A DNA stretch of 42,825 bases from an uncultured Mediterranea sp. (GCA_946056155.1 CAMGIP010000006.1:1-42825), one strand, 5' to 3'; counted from the first letter of the stretch, positions 22,845 through 32,729 are shown. Program-made: numbers and translations. Notes: generated by a model from the letters alone, not told the origin.

Positions 22845-25382
22845 TTATCCACATCTGGAGGCTCCGCAAGTGGTGCAGATGAGGCATCCCTCCTGATAGA
22901 CCAGAGTCTCGTTTCCGCAGTTGGGGCACTTCTTTCCCTTGGCTGCGGTGCCATCGGTCACATATTTCTTCAGCGCACGTTCCACGCCGTTCTTCCAGGT
23001 GTTGATACTCTCGCTGTCCAACTGCAGCGATCCTACCAGCTTGATGACCTGCTCAATCGGCATACGGTAGCGCAGTACACCTGAAATGAGTTTGGCATAG
23101 TTCCAATAGACTTTGTTGAACTTCTCTGACAATCCCTCGATGGTCACTTTGTATCCGCGCTTATTCTCAAACTGGAAGTCATACCGTTTCACGCCGTTCT
23201 CATCCGCATTCTTGATGATGTGTCCGCTGGTGACATTCTTCGGCAGGATGATACCCTCATCATCGTCCAGCACACCGGTGAAGATTTCGTACGGATGTCC
23301 GTCGAGCAGTCCCACGAAAGCCACCCACTTCTCTTTGTTGTTCTGGAAGCGGACTACATCAGCTTCGAGCACTTTAGGGCGAACCTCCACTACCGTAGGC
23401 GGCTTGCAGGGAGGCAGTTCCTCCTTCTTCTCCGATTTGGTAGAGATGAGCACACCCGAGCGTGAACCGTCGCGATATACGGTACAGCCCTTGCATCCCG
23501 AGCGCCAAGCCTCCACATAGAGTTTGTTCACCAGATCCTCGCTGACATCGCTGGGCAGGTTGATGGTCACGCTGATGGAGTGGTCCACCCACTTCTGTAT
23601 GCGTCCCTGCATCTTCACCTTCATCAGCCAGTCCACATCGTTGGAGGTAGCCTTGTAGTAGGGTGATTTGGCCACTAAGGCGTCCACTTCATCCTGGGTA
23701 TATTTCTTTTTGGGGTCGTAGCCGTTGTTCTCCATCCAGGTGATGAACTTGGGGTGGAACACGATGTACTCCTCGAATGCATCTCCTGTTTCATCTATAT
23801 AGTCCACATGTACGTTGGTATCGTTGGGGTTCACCTTGCGGCGACGCTTATAGACGGGGAGGAACACCGGTTCGATGCCCGACGTTGTCTGAGTCATCAA
23901 GCTGGTGGTACCTGTGGGAGCGATGGTCAGACAGGCAATGTTGCGTCGTCCATACTTCACCATCTCCTCATAGAGCTGAGGGTCAGCTTCACGCAGGCGG
24001 TTGATGAAGGGGTTGTTGGCCTCGCGTTCTGTGCTATATACCTCAAATGCACCGCGCTCCTTAGCCATATTCACCGATGAACGGTAGGCGTTCAGAGCAA
24101 TGGTTCTGTGCACCTCTTCCGAGAAGAGAGTAGCCTCTTCCGTGCCGTAGCGCAGGTTGAGTGCAGCCAGCATATCGCCTTCGGCTGTGATGCCCACACC
24201 GGTACGTCTTCCCTGACCGCTCTTCTTATAAATCTTCTTCCAGAGTTGGCGTTCCGTAGCCTTTACCTCATCGTTTTCAGGATCTGAATCGATTTTCTCC
24301 ATGATGCGCTCAATCTTCTCCAATTCCAGGTCGATGATATCGTCCATGATCCGCTGGGCCAGACCCACGTGCTTTTCGAAGAGCTCGAAGTTGAAGTAAG
24401 CCTCCGGCGTGAAGGGGTTGACAACGTAGGAGTATAGGTTGATAGCCAGCAGACGGCAGGAGTCGTAGGGGCAGAGAGGAATCTCGCCGCAGGGGTTGGT
24501 CGATACGGTCCGGTAGCCCAGGTCGGCATAGCAGTCGGGAACCGATTCACGCAGGATCGTGTCCCAGAAGAGTACGCCCGGTTCGGCCGATTTCCATGCG
24601 TTGTGCACAATCTTTTTCCAGAGAGCTGCAGCGTCGATTTCTTTGGTGAAGGTGGGCTCTTCAGCGTCGATGGGGTATTGTTGAGTGAAGGGTTTATCGT
24701 TGACTGCTGCCTCCATGAAGTCGTCCGTCAGTTTCACGGAAACGTTGGCTCCCGTCACTTTACCTTCGGTCATCTTGGCATCGATAAACGATTCCGAGTC
24801 GGGGTGTTTGATGGATACGCTCAGCATCAGGGCACCGCGGCGTCCATCCTGTGCCACTTCTCGGGTAGAGTTGGAGTAGCGCTCCATGAACGGAACCAGA
24901 CCGGTTGAGGTCAGTGCCGAGTTCTTGACCGGTGAACCTTTGGGTCTGATGTGAGACAGGTCATGTCCCACCCCGCCTCTACGTTTCATCAGCTGCACCT
25001 GCTCCTCATCAATCTTGAAGATAGCACCATAGGAGTCAGCCTTGCCATCGACTCCGATAACAAAGCAGTTGGAGAGTGAAGCCACCTGGAAGTTGTTGCC
25101 GATGCCGGTCATCGGGCTTCCTTGCGGAACGATATACTTGAAATGGTCGAGCAGCTGAAACAGCTCCTCGGCACTGAGCGGATTGGGATATTTCGCTTCG
25201 ATGCGAGCCACCTCGTTGGCTATGCGCCAGTGCATGTCCTCGGGTGAACATTCGTAGATGTTTCCGAAAGAATCCTTGACTGCGTATTTGTTTACCCAAA
25301 CTCTGGCAGCCAGTTCGTCACCTCCAAAGTACTCCAAGGATGCTTTGTAGGCCTCTTCGTAAGTGTAAGTTTTTGTTTCCAC
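22845..25382 (-). CDS. nrdJ: Adenosylcobalamin-dependent (class II) ribonucleoside-diphosphate reductase
   Basis: This 845-residue enzyme makes deoxyribonucleotides using vitamin B12 and is oxygen-independent. Visible active-site features are Cys106 in SLSNC and Cys309 in YDSC (the redox pair), and NPCGE with Asn296, thiyl-radical Cys298 and Glu300; the 11-residue spacing between the last two cysteines is the family norm. The C-terminus holds a CPNCG...CTTCG zinc-ribbon-like pair. The GTG at 25382 is chosen because it gives the N-terminus VETKTYTYEEAY, which matches how I recall relatives starting; a TTG at 25412 is the only upstream alternative. A perfect promoter lies about 80 nt upstream. 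I see no cobalamin riboswitch in the short leader. Confidence 0.93.
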   Translation of the reverse strand: METKTYTYEEAYKASLEYFGGDELAARVWVNKYAVKDSFGNIYECSPEDMHWRIANEVARIEAKYPNPLSAEELFQLLDHFKYIVPQGSPMTGIGNNFQVASLSNCFVIGVDGKADSYGAIFKIDEEQVQLMKRRGGVGHDLSHIRPKGSPVKNSALTSTGLVPFMERYSNSTREVAQDGRRGALMLSVSIKHPDSESFIDAKMTEGKVTGANVSVKLTDDFMEAAVNDKPFTQQYPIDAEEPTFTKEIDAAALWKKIVHNAWKSAEPGVLFWDTILRESVPDCYADLGYRTVSTNPCGEIPLCPYDSCRLLAINLYSYVVNPFTPEAYFNFELFEKHVGLAQRIMDDIIDLELEKIERIMEKIDSDPENDEVKATERQLWKKIYKKSGQGRRTGVGITAEGDMLAALNLRYGTEEATLFSEEVHRTIALNAYRSSVNMAKERGAFEVYSTEREANNPFINRLREADPQLYEEMVKYGRRNIACLTIAPTGTTSLMTQTTSGIEPVFLPVYKRRRKVNPNDTNVHVDYIDETGDAFEEYIVFHPKFITWMENNGYDPKKKYTQDEVDALVAKSPYYKATSNDVDWLMKVKMQGRIQKWVDHSISVTINLPSDVSEDLVNKLYVEAWRSGCKGCTVYRDGSRSGVLISTKSEKKEELPPCKPPTVVEVRPKVLEADVVRFQNNKEKWVAFVGLLDGHPYEIFTGVLDDDEGIILPKNVTSGHIIKNADENGVKRYDFQFENKRGYKVTIEGLSEKFNKVYWNYAKLISGVLRYRMPIEQVIKLVGSLQLDSESINTWKNGVERALKKYVTDGTAAKGKKCPNCGNETLVYQEGCLICTTCGASRCG

Positions 25383-25461
25383 GTTGCAGTTTACTATTAG
25401 ATAATGTGTCAAATCTTGTAGTGTGTAGAAGTTCCGATTCGACCGGTATTAAAAGACGCTG

Positions 25462-25492
25462 CAAAGCTATGAATGATTTGCGAAACTGCAAA
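25462..25492 (-). promoter_or_regulatory. Promoter of nrdJ
   Basis: On the minus strand TTTG (25489-25492), a 19-nt spacer and TAGCTTTG (25462-25469) match the Bacteroides primary-sigma consensus at every position. Transcription would begin near 25455, leaving a leader of about 70 nt to the GTG start. Confidence 0.8.
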
Positions 25493-25737
25493 ATTTTTGG
25501 AGATAAAAATTATCTTAGGTATTGTAAAGTTTTCTATTTTTAGAATTAAATCGTTGGAAAATAGCAAGTTGTGAATTTAACAAGACTGAAAAGTTTTCCA
25601 AAATGAAAATTTTGAGTAGAAAGAGGTAGATGATTTAAGACATTTGTCTTGGTAGTGAAAGAGGATAGAAATATGTCATTCTTCCATTCGAAACAGATTT
25701 ATTTATCCGTTCGGTGGGGAATCTCACGGATTTTATA

Positions 25738-25745
25738 TACATTTG
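25738..25745 (+). promoter_or_regulatory. -7 promoter box of the nitroreductase gene
   Basis: TACATTTG matches TAnnTTTG exactly and lies 15 nt before the ATG at 25761, implying a leader of about 10 nt. The TTG that would give a longer protein (25743) lies inside this box. Confidence 0.55.
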
Positions 25746-25760
25746 CCTCAAAAAAACGAA

Positions 25761-26495
25761 ATGAATCAACTTTTGCAAAGGCGGACCATCCGCCGTTACC
25801 AGTCCAAGGAGGTCTCTCCTGAACTGCTGAATCATCTTTTTGAGTGTGCCTTCCGGGCCTCTACCTGTGGCAATATGCAGACCTATAGTGTTGTCGTTAC
25901 CCGCGATATGGAGGGTAAGCAGCGCTTGGCACCTGCCCATTTCCATCAGCCGATGGTTACCCAGGCTCCTGTTGTCCTCACCTTCTGTATCGACCTTCGT
26001 CGCTTCAGCACCTGGTGTGAGCAGCGTAAGGCCAATCCGGGCTATGACAATTTCGAGTGGTTTGTCACCGGTGCGGTAGATACCCTTTTGGCAGCGCAGA
26101 CCTTCTGTGTAGCTGCAGAAGAGGAGGGGTTGGGTATCTGTTACCTCGGTACCACCACCTACAACCCCGAGCAGATTATCGAGGCACTGAAGTTGCCGCG
26201 CTTGGTTTTCCCCATCACCACCATTACGCTTGGCTGGCCCGACGAGTCGCCCGAACAGACCGATCGTCTCCCTATAGAGGCTCTGGTGCATGAGGAGGTC
26301 TATCGCGACTACACTCCCGAACTGATTGACCGCTTTTACACGGACAAGGAGAATCTGGAAGAAAATCGCCGCTTTGTAGCGGAGAACGGTAAGGAGACCC
26401 TTGCGCAAGTATATACAGATGTACGCTACACGCGTAAGGATGCCGAAGCCATGTCCGTCAAGTTGTGGCAGGCCGTGAAGGCTCAGGGATTCTAA
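25761..26495 (+). CDS. Nitroreductase family protein (NfsA-like)
   Basis: This 244-residue flavoprotein belongs to the FMN-dependent nitroreductase family, closest in layout to NfsA/FRP: the N-terminal RRTIRRY (FMN phosphate-binding Arg residues), [13 protein letters not shown], and [17 protein letters not shown] with the glycine-rich FMN loop, then ITLGWPDE near residue 170. Such enzymes reduce quinones, nitro compounds or flavins with NAD(P)H. The ATG at 25761 is chosen because the upstream TTG lies in the promoter. Its stop codon overlaps the convergent dnaA stop by 4 nt. Substrate unknown. Confidence 0.9.
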   Translation: MNQLLQRRTIRRYQSKEVSPELLNHLFECAFRASTCGNMQTYSVVVTRDMEGKQRLAPAHFHQPMVTQAPVVLTFCIDLRRFSTWCEQRKANPGYDNFEWFVTGAVDTLLAAQTFCVAAEEEGLGICYLGTTTYNPEQIIEALKLPRLVFPITTITLGWPDESPEQTDRLPIEALVHEEVYRDYTPELIDRFYTDKENLEENRRFVAENGKETLAQVYTDVRYTRKDAEAMSVKLWQAVKAQGF

Positions 26496-27895
26496 GCCTT
26501 TCCGTTTCCTCCTTTCAAGGACTGCTTGATTTCGCTCAACTCGTTTTGGAATACCTTATCCACCTCGAGTTGGGCTTTTATTGTTTTGCAGGCGTGCAAT
26601 ACCGTTGCGTGATCCTTGTTCCCGATCAGCGAACCAATCTTGGCTGCGGAGAGGTCCGTGTAGCTTTTGGCCAAATACATGGCCACCTGACGCGCCTGTA
26701 CCACCTCGCTCTTGCGGGTCTTCGAATAGATATCCTTGGCCTCCACACCAAAGTGGCCGCATACGGTAGCGATGATGTCATCCACCGTCACCTGCTTGTT
26801 CTCACAGTTGACCACCTTACGCACAATGCGCTTGGCCAGTTCCATGTCGATGTCCCGGTTGTAGATGGTAGCATGAGCCATCAGCGAGATGACGATACCC
26901 TCCAGGTCTCGTACACTGTCGCTCACATTCTCCGCGATAAAGTTCACCACATCCATCGGAATCTGCAGTCCGTCGCGATGAATCTTGTTCAGCAGGATAT
27001 TCTTGCGCAGTTCCACGGTCGGTTTCTCCAGTTCAGCCACCATACCCCATTTGAAACGGGTAATCAGTCGCTCCTCCATGCCCTGCAGCAAGACAGGAGC
27101 GCGGTCGCTGGTCAGAATCAGCTGTTTGCCGTTCTGGTGCAGCTGGTTGAAGATGTGGAAGAAGGTGTTCTGCGTCTTGGTCAGTCCCGCAAATTCCTGG
27201 ATATCATCGATAATCAATACATCGATATTTTGGTAGAAGTTGATGAAGTCGTTGGTCGTGTTGTTGCGTACCGAATCGGTATATTGCACCTGGAAGAGGT
27301 GCGCAGAGACGTAGAGTACCCGTTTGGTCGGATACAGCTCCTTGATTTTAGTACCGATGGCATTGGCCAGATGTGTCTTTCCCACACCCGAAGCTCCATA
27401 GATAAAGAGCGGGTTAAAGATGGTCTTGGCCGGGTTTTGTGCCACAGCTTCGCCCACACTTCTGGACAGTTTGTTGCTTACTCCCTCAATAAAGGTATCA
27501 AAGTTGTAGTCGGGGTTAAGGTGAGGATCCAGTTCAGGGATAGGTATATTGGGGACCTTGATGTTCATCACCGGCTTGCGTTCGATGATGGCACGTTTGG
27601 TCGATTCCATCTGCACGGTCTGTTCCGGTCGTGAACTATGGTTCACCACCACATCGTACATCAGCTTAGTCCCCTCGCCAAACACCTTGTAAAGGGTTTT
27701 GCGCAGCAGATCCAGGTATTTGTCCTCCAGAAACTCATAGAAGAACTGTGAGGGCACCTGTACCAGCAACGTCTTCTCCTTGTACTCCAAGGGTACAATG
27801 GGAAGGAACCAGGTTTTATATGCCTGCTCTGAAACATTGTCTTTAATTACGTCAAGACAGCGGTTCCACAACTCGACATGATTCAATTCACTCAT
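26492..27895 (-). CDS. dnaA: Chromosomal replication initiator protein DnaA
   Basis: This 467-residue protein initiates chromosome replication by binding DnaA boxes and melting the origin. Domain I (about 1-85, beginning [16 protein letters not shown]) is followed by a short linker and the AAA+ domain with Walker A GASGVGKT (167-174) and Walker B LIIDD (227-231). The C-terminal DNA-binding domain contains the DnaA signature with [15 protein letters not shown] (about 435-449). The ATG at 27895 is preferred over an in-frame TTG 39 nt upstream because it gives the family-typical N-terminus. No cluster of DnaA boxes is present next to the gene, so the origin is probably elsewhere. Confidence 0.96.
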   Translation of the reverse strand: MSELNHVELWNRCLDVIKDNVSEQAYKTWFLPIVPLEYKEKTLLVQVPSQFFYEFLEDKYLDLLRKTLYKVFGEGTKLMYDVVVNHSSRPEQTVQMESTKRAIIERKPVMNIKVPNIPIPELDPHLNPDYNFDTFIEGVSNKLSRSVGEAVAQNPAKTIFNPLFIYGASGVGKTHLANAIGTKIKELYPTKRVLYVSAHLFQVQYTDSVRNNTTNDFINFYQNIDVLIIDDIQEFAGLTKTQNTFFHIFNQLHQNGKQLILTSDRAPVLLQGMEERLITRFKWGMVAELEKPTVELRKNILLNKIHRDGLQIPMDVVNFIAENVSDSVRDLEGIVISLMAHATIYNRDIDMELAKRIVRKVVNCENKQVTVDDIIATVCGHFGVEAKDIYSKTRKSEVVQARQVAMYLAKSYTDLSAAKIGSLIGNKDHATVLHACKTIKAQLEVDKVFQNELSEIKQSLKGGNGKA

Positions 27896-28276
27896 AACGG
27901 CTTTTAATACTTCTTTCTTATTATACCACTTCAATTTTTCACTTGGTTAGGCCAAAGCGAAACTTCTACGTTTGCAAAATTGGCAATCTTATTTGAGAAA
28001 AACAAATGCCTTTTTTCTTGCTTTTCTGAAAAGGAGTATAAGTATTTAATTATCAGATTATTAAAAATCCCTCATAAAGTGGCTGCTTTACGAGGGATTT
28101 GCTTATGTATAAATGCTTGTTTTATAGCACTTTCTCTCTTTTTGTCTCTCTCTCTTTATCGGTAGAAATGGCTCTGAGCCACTCCTAACAGGCTTTTTTC
28201 TGCCGTTTTCCCTCTCTTTGACGTTGGTTCAGAGGATATGCTTATTTAGACAATATCTATATAAGACCATTTTGGA
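27896..28276. other. Intergenic region upstream of dnaA
   Basis: This 381-nt gap holds a strong minus-strand terminator (28061-28100), a pyrimidine microsatellite-like CT stretch near 28130-28160, and a short perfect palindrome TGGCTCTGAGCCA (28169-28181). No TAnnTTTG box for dnaA and no TTATCCACA-type DnaA boxes were found. Confidence 0.7.
28061..28100 (-). terminator. Rho-independent terminator of the amidase-MlaD operon
   Basis: A 15-bp stem with one mismatch (28065-28079 with 28086-28100, core AAATCCCTC/GAGGGATTT) closes a 6-nt loop and is followed on the minus strand by TTTTTAAT. It isolates dnaA from upstream transcription. Confidence 0.9.
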
Positions 28277-29170
28277 TTATTTGTCTTTCTTGCCGAAGAG
28301 CGAGAAGTGTACGTACCGCTTGGGATGGTTCTTCAGGTCTTCCAGCAGACTGGCGGCATTGGCCGTGGTGGCATTGAGGTTGTTGTAGAGTGCCGGGTCG
28401 TTCAGTAGCAGTCCTACGGTATTGTCCTTGCTGTTGAGCTGGTCGGTCAGCCTTTTCACGTTGGCCAGTGTCTCATCCACCTTCTGCATGGCAGCAGCAT
28501 AGTCAATCTCCTTGAGGTTGTCGGAGATGGTGACGAAGTTGTCTCCTATGCGGTTGAGTTTGCCTGTCAGCTCCGGCAGTTCATGCTTCATCATACGGTT
28601 GAGCTGCTGGCTGGTTTCGTCCAGGTTGGCCGTGAGGCTCTCCACATGGTGCAGGGTAGAGGTGAGCGCCTGATCGGCCAGCAGTTGGTTGACCGAAGTG
28701 AGGATAGAGTCCAGTTTGGGCAGCATCTTCTCTATCTGCGGTATCATATGTCCCACCTGTTCCATCATGCCGTTATCCACCAGTCCCGCAATGGTGTCAC
28801 CCACGGCTATTCTCTCCCTCGGATTGTTGGCCAGCAGCAGCGACATCTTGATGCCACCCAGCATATCGGTGGTCAGTTCGGCCGTAGAACCTTTGGGGAT
28901 ACGCAGTTCCGGATCCACATCAATCTCCGCCACCACTCTTCCCGGTTGGGTGTAGTCGTATATCAAGTCGCGCACAATACCTACGCGATACCCATCGGCA
29001 AAGACCGGGGTAGATTTGGTCAGTCCGTTCACGTTCTTGAACATCACATAGAAATAGCTGGTGGGCTTGAAGAGGTGGATACCTTTCAGGTAGTTGATAC
29101 CATATACCAAGATGCAGAGTGCAGCCACACCTGCGAGACCTATTCTTACTTCTTTAGATAAATATTTCAT
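28277..29170 (-). CDS. MlaD/MCE family protein
   Basis: This 297-residue protein has one N-terminal membrane anchor (about 8-28, VRIGLAGVAALCILVYGINYL) and then an MCE domain (about 38-120, with VNGLTKSTPVFADGYRVGIV). The C-terminal half is helical with heptad-like spacing (LPKLDSILTSVNQLLAD and later LNRIGDNFVTISDNL). MCE proteins form rings or tubes that carry lipids between the inner and outer membranes as part of Mla-type ABC systems. The ATPase and permease partners are not next to it here. It follows the amidase gene by 27 nt, forming an envelope operon. Confidence 0.9.
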   Translation of the reverse strand: MKYLSKEVRIGLAGVAALCILVYGINYLKGIHLFKPTSYFYVMFKNVNGLTKSTPVFADGYRVGIVRDLIYDYTQPGRVVAEIDVDPELRIPKGSTAELTTDMLGGIKMSLLLANNPRERIAVGDTIAGLVDNGMMEQVGHMIPQIEKMLPKLDSILTSVNQLLADQALTSTLHHVESLTANLDETSQQLNRMMKHELPELTGKLNRIGDNFVTISDNLKEIDYAAAMQKVDETLANVKRLTDQLNSKDNTVGLLLNDPALYNNLNATTANAASLLEDLKNHPKRYVHFSLFGKKDK

Positions 29171-29197
29171 TGTCTGCGATTGAGTTTGATAGTCTGT

Positions 29198-30490
29198 TTA
29201 TTGTTTCTGTTTTTGTCTTCTTTCCTTAAATTCCTTTATGGCCTGGCGTACATCCATCTTCACTCCGCTCCGGAAGGCGATGATGAAGGCCCCATCGAAC
29301 TGCTTCTCTACAGAACGTTTGGTGCGCAGAGCCTGGTTGTAGTCGGTAGTGGCTCCAATCATGTATTTATAGATTTTTCCCTCTTTCACCCGCTCCACCT
29401 GCTTCACACCGGCAAACTTCTTGCTGTTGGTGGCTATGGGAGTTGACGAGGTGAGAATCTGCACTTTAAATACCGGCAGTTCATCCACCGGTTTAGCTGC
29501 ATCAGGCCTTCTTCTTTCCTCTTTAGGTTGGGGTAGCGGTTTGCCTCCCACGATGGGAACGGCACCTGCAGGTCTCTCTTGGGCTTCGGGTGTATCCTCC
29601 TGCTTCTCCATATTCTCCTGCGAGCTACCCTGTTGTTCAGGTTGCTCTTGACGGGGCTTCTGTTCGGGAGCAGGTGTTGCTGCGGCAGCTCCGCTACGGC
29701 GGGCATCCTGTTCCTTCTTATAGGTAACGAAAGCGCGATAGATGCCGTCGGCCAGTGAGGTGGTTCCCGCCTCGGTATTGAGGAATTTCTCCTCTGCAGG
29801 GGTAGAGATGAAGCCCAGCTCCACGAGGATGCTCGGCATGGCGCTGGCCTTGAGCACGAGGAATCCCGCCTGGTGTACACCGCGGTCGATGCGCTTGCAG
29901 CTATTCTTGAACTGCTTCTGAACCAGCGAAGCCAGATGTACGCTCTGCTGCATATACTTGTCCTGCATGAACTCAAAGATGATGTAGGACTCAGCCGAGT
30001 TGGGATTGAACCCCGCATAGCGTGTCTGGTAGTCGCTCTCGTGGAGAATCACACTGTTTTCCCGTTTGGCCACCTCCAAATTCTCGTCCGACTTGGCCAG
30101 ACCGAGGGTCCAGGTAGAGGGACCCTGATAGGTCTTGTTCTTGGGCAAGGCATTGGTATGGATAGAGATAAAGAGATCAGCTTTGGCATCATTGGCAATC
30201 TGTGCGCGGCGGTCCAGCGGAACGAAGACATCCCGTGTACGGGTATAGATGACCTTTACGTCGGCGCAGTTCTGCTTGATCTTGTTGCCCAGCTTCAGTG
30301 CCACCTTCAGATTGATGTTCTTCTCCTTGGAGATTTTGCCTATGGCCCCCGGGTCATGGCCACCGTGGCCCGCATCTATCACCACCACAAAGTTCTTCGC
30401 TGCCCCCACAGTGGTGAGGCAGAGCAGAGCCAGGCAGAGGGTTAGACGGCACCATAGGCTGACGGTATGGGATGGGCAATCTCTTTTCAT
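29198..30490 (-). CDS. N-acetylmuramoyl-L-alanine amidase with C-terminal SPOR domain
   Basis: This 430-residue cell-wall hydrolase cleaves the amide bond between MurNAc and the stem peptide. It has a signal peptide (about 1-31), an Amidase_3 domain with zinc ligands His42 (DAGHGGHDPGA), Glu56 and His111 (SIHTNA) and catalytic Glu224 (ILVELGFIS), a Gln/Pro/Glu-rich linker (about 255-335) and a C-terminal SPOR-like domain beginning PVFKVQILTSS that should bind denuded septal glycan. This layout fits a cell-division amidase. The ATG at 30490 is chosen because upstream in-frame codons run through the promoter box and because it gives the signal peptide. It is cotranscribed with the MlaD-type gene. 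Confidence 0.93.
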   Translation of the reverse strand: MKRDCPSHTVSLWCRLTLCLALLCLTTVGAAKNFVVVIDAGHGGHDPGAIGKISKEKNINLKVALKLGNKIKQNCADVKVIYTRTRDVFVPLDRRAQIANDAKADLFISIHTNALPKNKTYQGPSTWTLGLAKSDENLEVAKRENSVILHESDYQTRYAGFNPNSAESYIIFEFMQDKYMQQSVHLASLVQKQFKNSCKRIDRGVHQAGFLVLKASAMPSILVELGFISTPAEEKFLNTEAGTTSLADGIYRAFVTYKKEQDARRSGAAAATPAPEQKPRQEQPEQQGSSQENMEKQEDTPEAQERPAGAVPIVGGKPLPQPKEERRRPDAAKPVDELPVFKVQILTSSTPIATNSKKFAGVKQVERVKEGKIYKYMIGATTDYNQALRTKRSVEKQFDGAFIIAFRSGVKMDVRQAIKEFKERRQKQKQ

Positions 30491-30508
30491 ACAAAACAAT
30501 TTTGTCCG

Positions 30509-30516
30509 CAAAGTTA
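30509..30516 (-). promoter_or_regulatory. -7 promoter box of the amidase gene
   Basis: TAACTTTG on the minus strand matches TAnnTTTG exactly, 18 nt before the ATG at 30490. No TTTG is found at the -33 distance. Confidence 0.55.
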
Positions 30517-30641
30517 CGATTTTTTTGGCAATCTTCCCTTTTTGTACCCGGTTTTCTTCCATATAGGCCATTTTTTGCTCCAGATGTACGAAAGAAGAGG
30601 AAAACTTGATGTGGCCAGTGTAGAATCTCGTGGATTTTATC

Positions 30642-30649
30642 TAATTTTG
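30642..30649 (+). promoter_or_regulatory. -7 promoter box of the BASS transporter gene
   Basis: TAATTTTG matches TAnnTTTG exactly, 17 nt before the ATG at 30667, divergent from the amidase promoter. Confidence 0.55.
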
Positions 30650-30666
30650 TCCCCCCGAAAAGATGG

Positions 30667-31659
30667 ATGAATATGTGGATACGATTTATTAAAAACTGGA
30701 CGCTGCCAATCGCCATGCTCTCTGGCGCATTGGCCTATTTCTTTTTTGCCCGCGTCTCTTGGGTAGCTCCCACCAAACCGTGGGTGGAACATGCGGTGGT
30801 GTTCCTTACACCTACACTCATTTTTGCCCAATTGCTGCTCACCTTCTGTAAGGTAGAGGTGCGCGAACTGAAGCCGCGCCGTTGGCATGCCTGGCTGCTG
30901 CTCTTCCAGATAGCTGCGGTGCTGTTGCTCACCGGTGTACTGGTGTCCTGTTCGCTGCCTGAACTCTATCGTGAGGTGTTTGAGGCGGCACTGGTCTGCC
31001 TCGTTTGTCCTACCGCCACTGCCGGTGCGGTGATTACGGCCAAGTTGGGCGGTAGTGCGGCATCCCTCACCACCTATACGCTCTTTTCCAACTTGATGGC
31101 TGCTGTGCTGGTACCGCTGCTCTTTCCTTTGGTAGAGCCTCACGAAGGACTCACCTTTTTCCTCGCTTTCTTGCGCATCCTCAGCAAGGTCTTTCCCCTG
31201 CTGCTCTGTCCCTTCCTGATGGCCCAGTTCCTGCGCTACTTTCTGCCCCGGCTACATCAGAAACTGATGGAGTGTCACGAAGCAGCCTTCTATCTCTGGG
31301 GTGTGTCGCTCGCTATTGTCTCAGGACAGACTGTCCGTTCGTTTGTCAACAGCGAAGCTACATCGGGTATTCTCTGGCTCATCGCTCTGGCGGGACTCAC
31401 GACCTGTGTGGTACAGTTCTATTTCGGCAAGCGGGTAGGGGGCCACTATGGCGAACGCATCAGCGGCGGACAGTCGCTCGGACAGAAGAATACGGTGTTG
31501 GCTATCTGGATGGCTTACACCTACCTCAACCCACTCTCATCGGTGGGACCCGGTTCCTATGTGCTGTGGCAGAATCTCATCAACAGCTACCAGCTCTGGA
31601 AGAAGCGCAAGCGGGATGCCGCTATCTCGTCAACCACCCGTACCGCTTCACATGCCTAA
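30667..31659 (+). CDS. Bile acid:Na+ symporter (BASS) superfamily transporter
   Basis: This 330-residue protein has about nine or ten transmembrane segments and fits the BASS/arsenite-permease-like fold. Characteristic are the CLVCPTATAGAVITAKLGG segment (about 116-134) and GGQSLGQKNTVLAIWMAYTYLNP (about 267-289), the two crossover regions that in this superfamily bind sodium and substrate. Substrates of relatives include bile acids, pantothenate, pyruvate and keto acids; none can be assigned. A second ATG two codons later is also possible. Its stop codon overlaps the start of the acyltransferase-3 gene by 8 nt, so the two are translationally coupled. Confidence 0.82.
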   Translation: MNMWIRFIKNWTLPIAMLSGALAYFFFARVSWVAPTKPWVEHAVVFLTPTLIFAQLLLTFCKVEVRELKPRRWHAWLLLFQIAAVLLLTGVLVSCSLPELYREVFEAALVCLVCPTATAGAVITAKLGGSAASLTTYTLFSNLMAAVLVPLLFPLVEPHEGLTFFLAFLRILSKVFPLLLCPFLMAQFLRYFLPRLHQKLMECHEAAFYLWGVSLAIVSGQTVRSFVNSEATSGILWLIALAGLTTCVVQFYFGKRVGGHYGERISGGQSLGQKNTVLAIWMAYTYLNPLSSVGPGSYVLWQNLINSYQLWKKRKRDAAISSTTRTASHA

Positions 31660-32686
31660 GCGTAACGGAGATATTGATTTCCTGAAGGGTCTCTTCATCT
31701 TGCTGATGGTGGCCTTTCATCTGGTCTATATAGGTGACCTTTACCCCTACGTCAAGCGGGTGGTCTATACCTTCCACATGCCCGGTTTTCTTCTGCTCTC
31801 CGGATACCTGACCCGTTTTGACCGCGAGCCCCGCCGCTTCCTTCGAGGCGTCTGCTGGCTCTTTGTACCTTATGCCGTGATGGAGAGCGGCTATGTAGTG
31901 ATGTCTGCTCTGCTTCCTGTGCGTGAGGCGGTGGACGAGCTCTCGCTGACGTTGCTGATGCAGAAGCTCTTTCTTCATCCGTTAGGTCCCTACTGGTATC
32001 TCCACACCCTGATTTGCTGTCAGTTGGCCCTCTACATAGCGACCCGACTCTTTCCCCGGAACACCGCTCTTTTCCTGCTGTCAGGTCTGGCTCTGTTGGG
32101 AACCCTGGCCTTTCTGCTCCATCTCCTCTCCTGGTCCTGTGCCGGCTACTTCCTGCTGGGCGCTCTGCTTTCCCGCCTTGCAGGCCGGGGAGCTGCAACG
32201 GCTGAGAGTAGAAGCATTGCAACGGCAGATAAGGGGGAGATAGCGGTTACGACCGAAAAATACTTCTCCCCTTTTGTTCGCCGTCCGCTGACGGTTCGGG
32301 CTCTACTTCCCGTGAGTGGTTGGTCCCTAATTCCCCTGATGGTGCTCCTCCTCTTTCCGGCCAATCTCCACCAGGATACACCCGGTGGCTTTCTCATCGT
32401 TTGGCTGATGTTCGGTACCCTTCTCGCCCTGGGCAAGCGGTTGAGCCCCTTTCTGCGTCACGGAGTGGAGTGTACCGGTATGCACACCCTTCCCATCTTC
32501 CTCTTCTCACCCCTCTTCACCCTGGTTTTCAAAGGGGTAGTCCCTCTCTTCTCTTTCGACCCTACCGGCATCCTGTATCTCATCGTCGCCCTCTCCGGCA
32601 CCGTCTATGGTAGCTGGGCCATTGCCCTGCTGATGGACCGTCTCCGTCTCACACCGCTTTTTATCGGTAGAGAACGTTTCCTATAA
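31652..32686 (+). CDS. Acyltransferase 3 family membrane protein
   Basis: This 344-residue integral membrane protein belongs to the acyltransferase-3 family, whose members acylate sugars, lipids or cell-surface polymers. The N-terminus IDFLKGLFILLMVAFHLVY carries the family Lys and catalytic-type His (near residue 23), and TFHMPGFLLLSGYLTRF follows. About ten hydrophobic segments are present. A hydrophilic, Ala/Thr-rich loop lies near residues 183-210. The ATG at 31652 gives this canonical start and overlaps the stop of the upstream transporter (ATGCCTAA); a much longer upstream frame is only antiparallel overlap with that gene. Substrate unknown. Confidence 0.85.
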   Translation: MPKRNGDIDFLKGLFILLMVAFHLVYIGDLYPYVKRVVYTFHMPGFLLLSGYLTRFDREPRRFLRGVCWLFVPYAVMESGYVVMSALLPVREAVDELSLTLLMQKLFLHPLGPYWYLHTLICCQLALYIATRLFPRNTALFLLSGLALLGTLAFLLHLLSWSCAGYFLLGALLSRLAGRGAATAESRSIATADKGEIAVTTEKYFSPFVRRPLTVRALLPVSGWSLIPLMVLLLFPANLHQDTPGGFLIVWLMFGTLLALGKRLSPFLRHGVECTGMHTLPIFLFSPLFTLVFKGVVPLFSFDPTGILYLIVALSGTVYGSWAIALLMDRLRLTPLFIGRERFL

Positions 32687-32729
32687 ATGGATGGCATACC
32701 CCGCCTCCGCACGCTTGCCTACGAAAACA

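Noticed and set aside
25383..25460. Cobalamin riboswitch ahead of the B12-dependent ribonucleotide reductase
   Set aside because: The leader between the predicted transcription start and the start codon is only about 70 nt, too short, and no B12-box-like sequence was seen.
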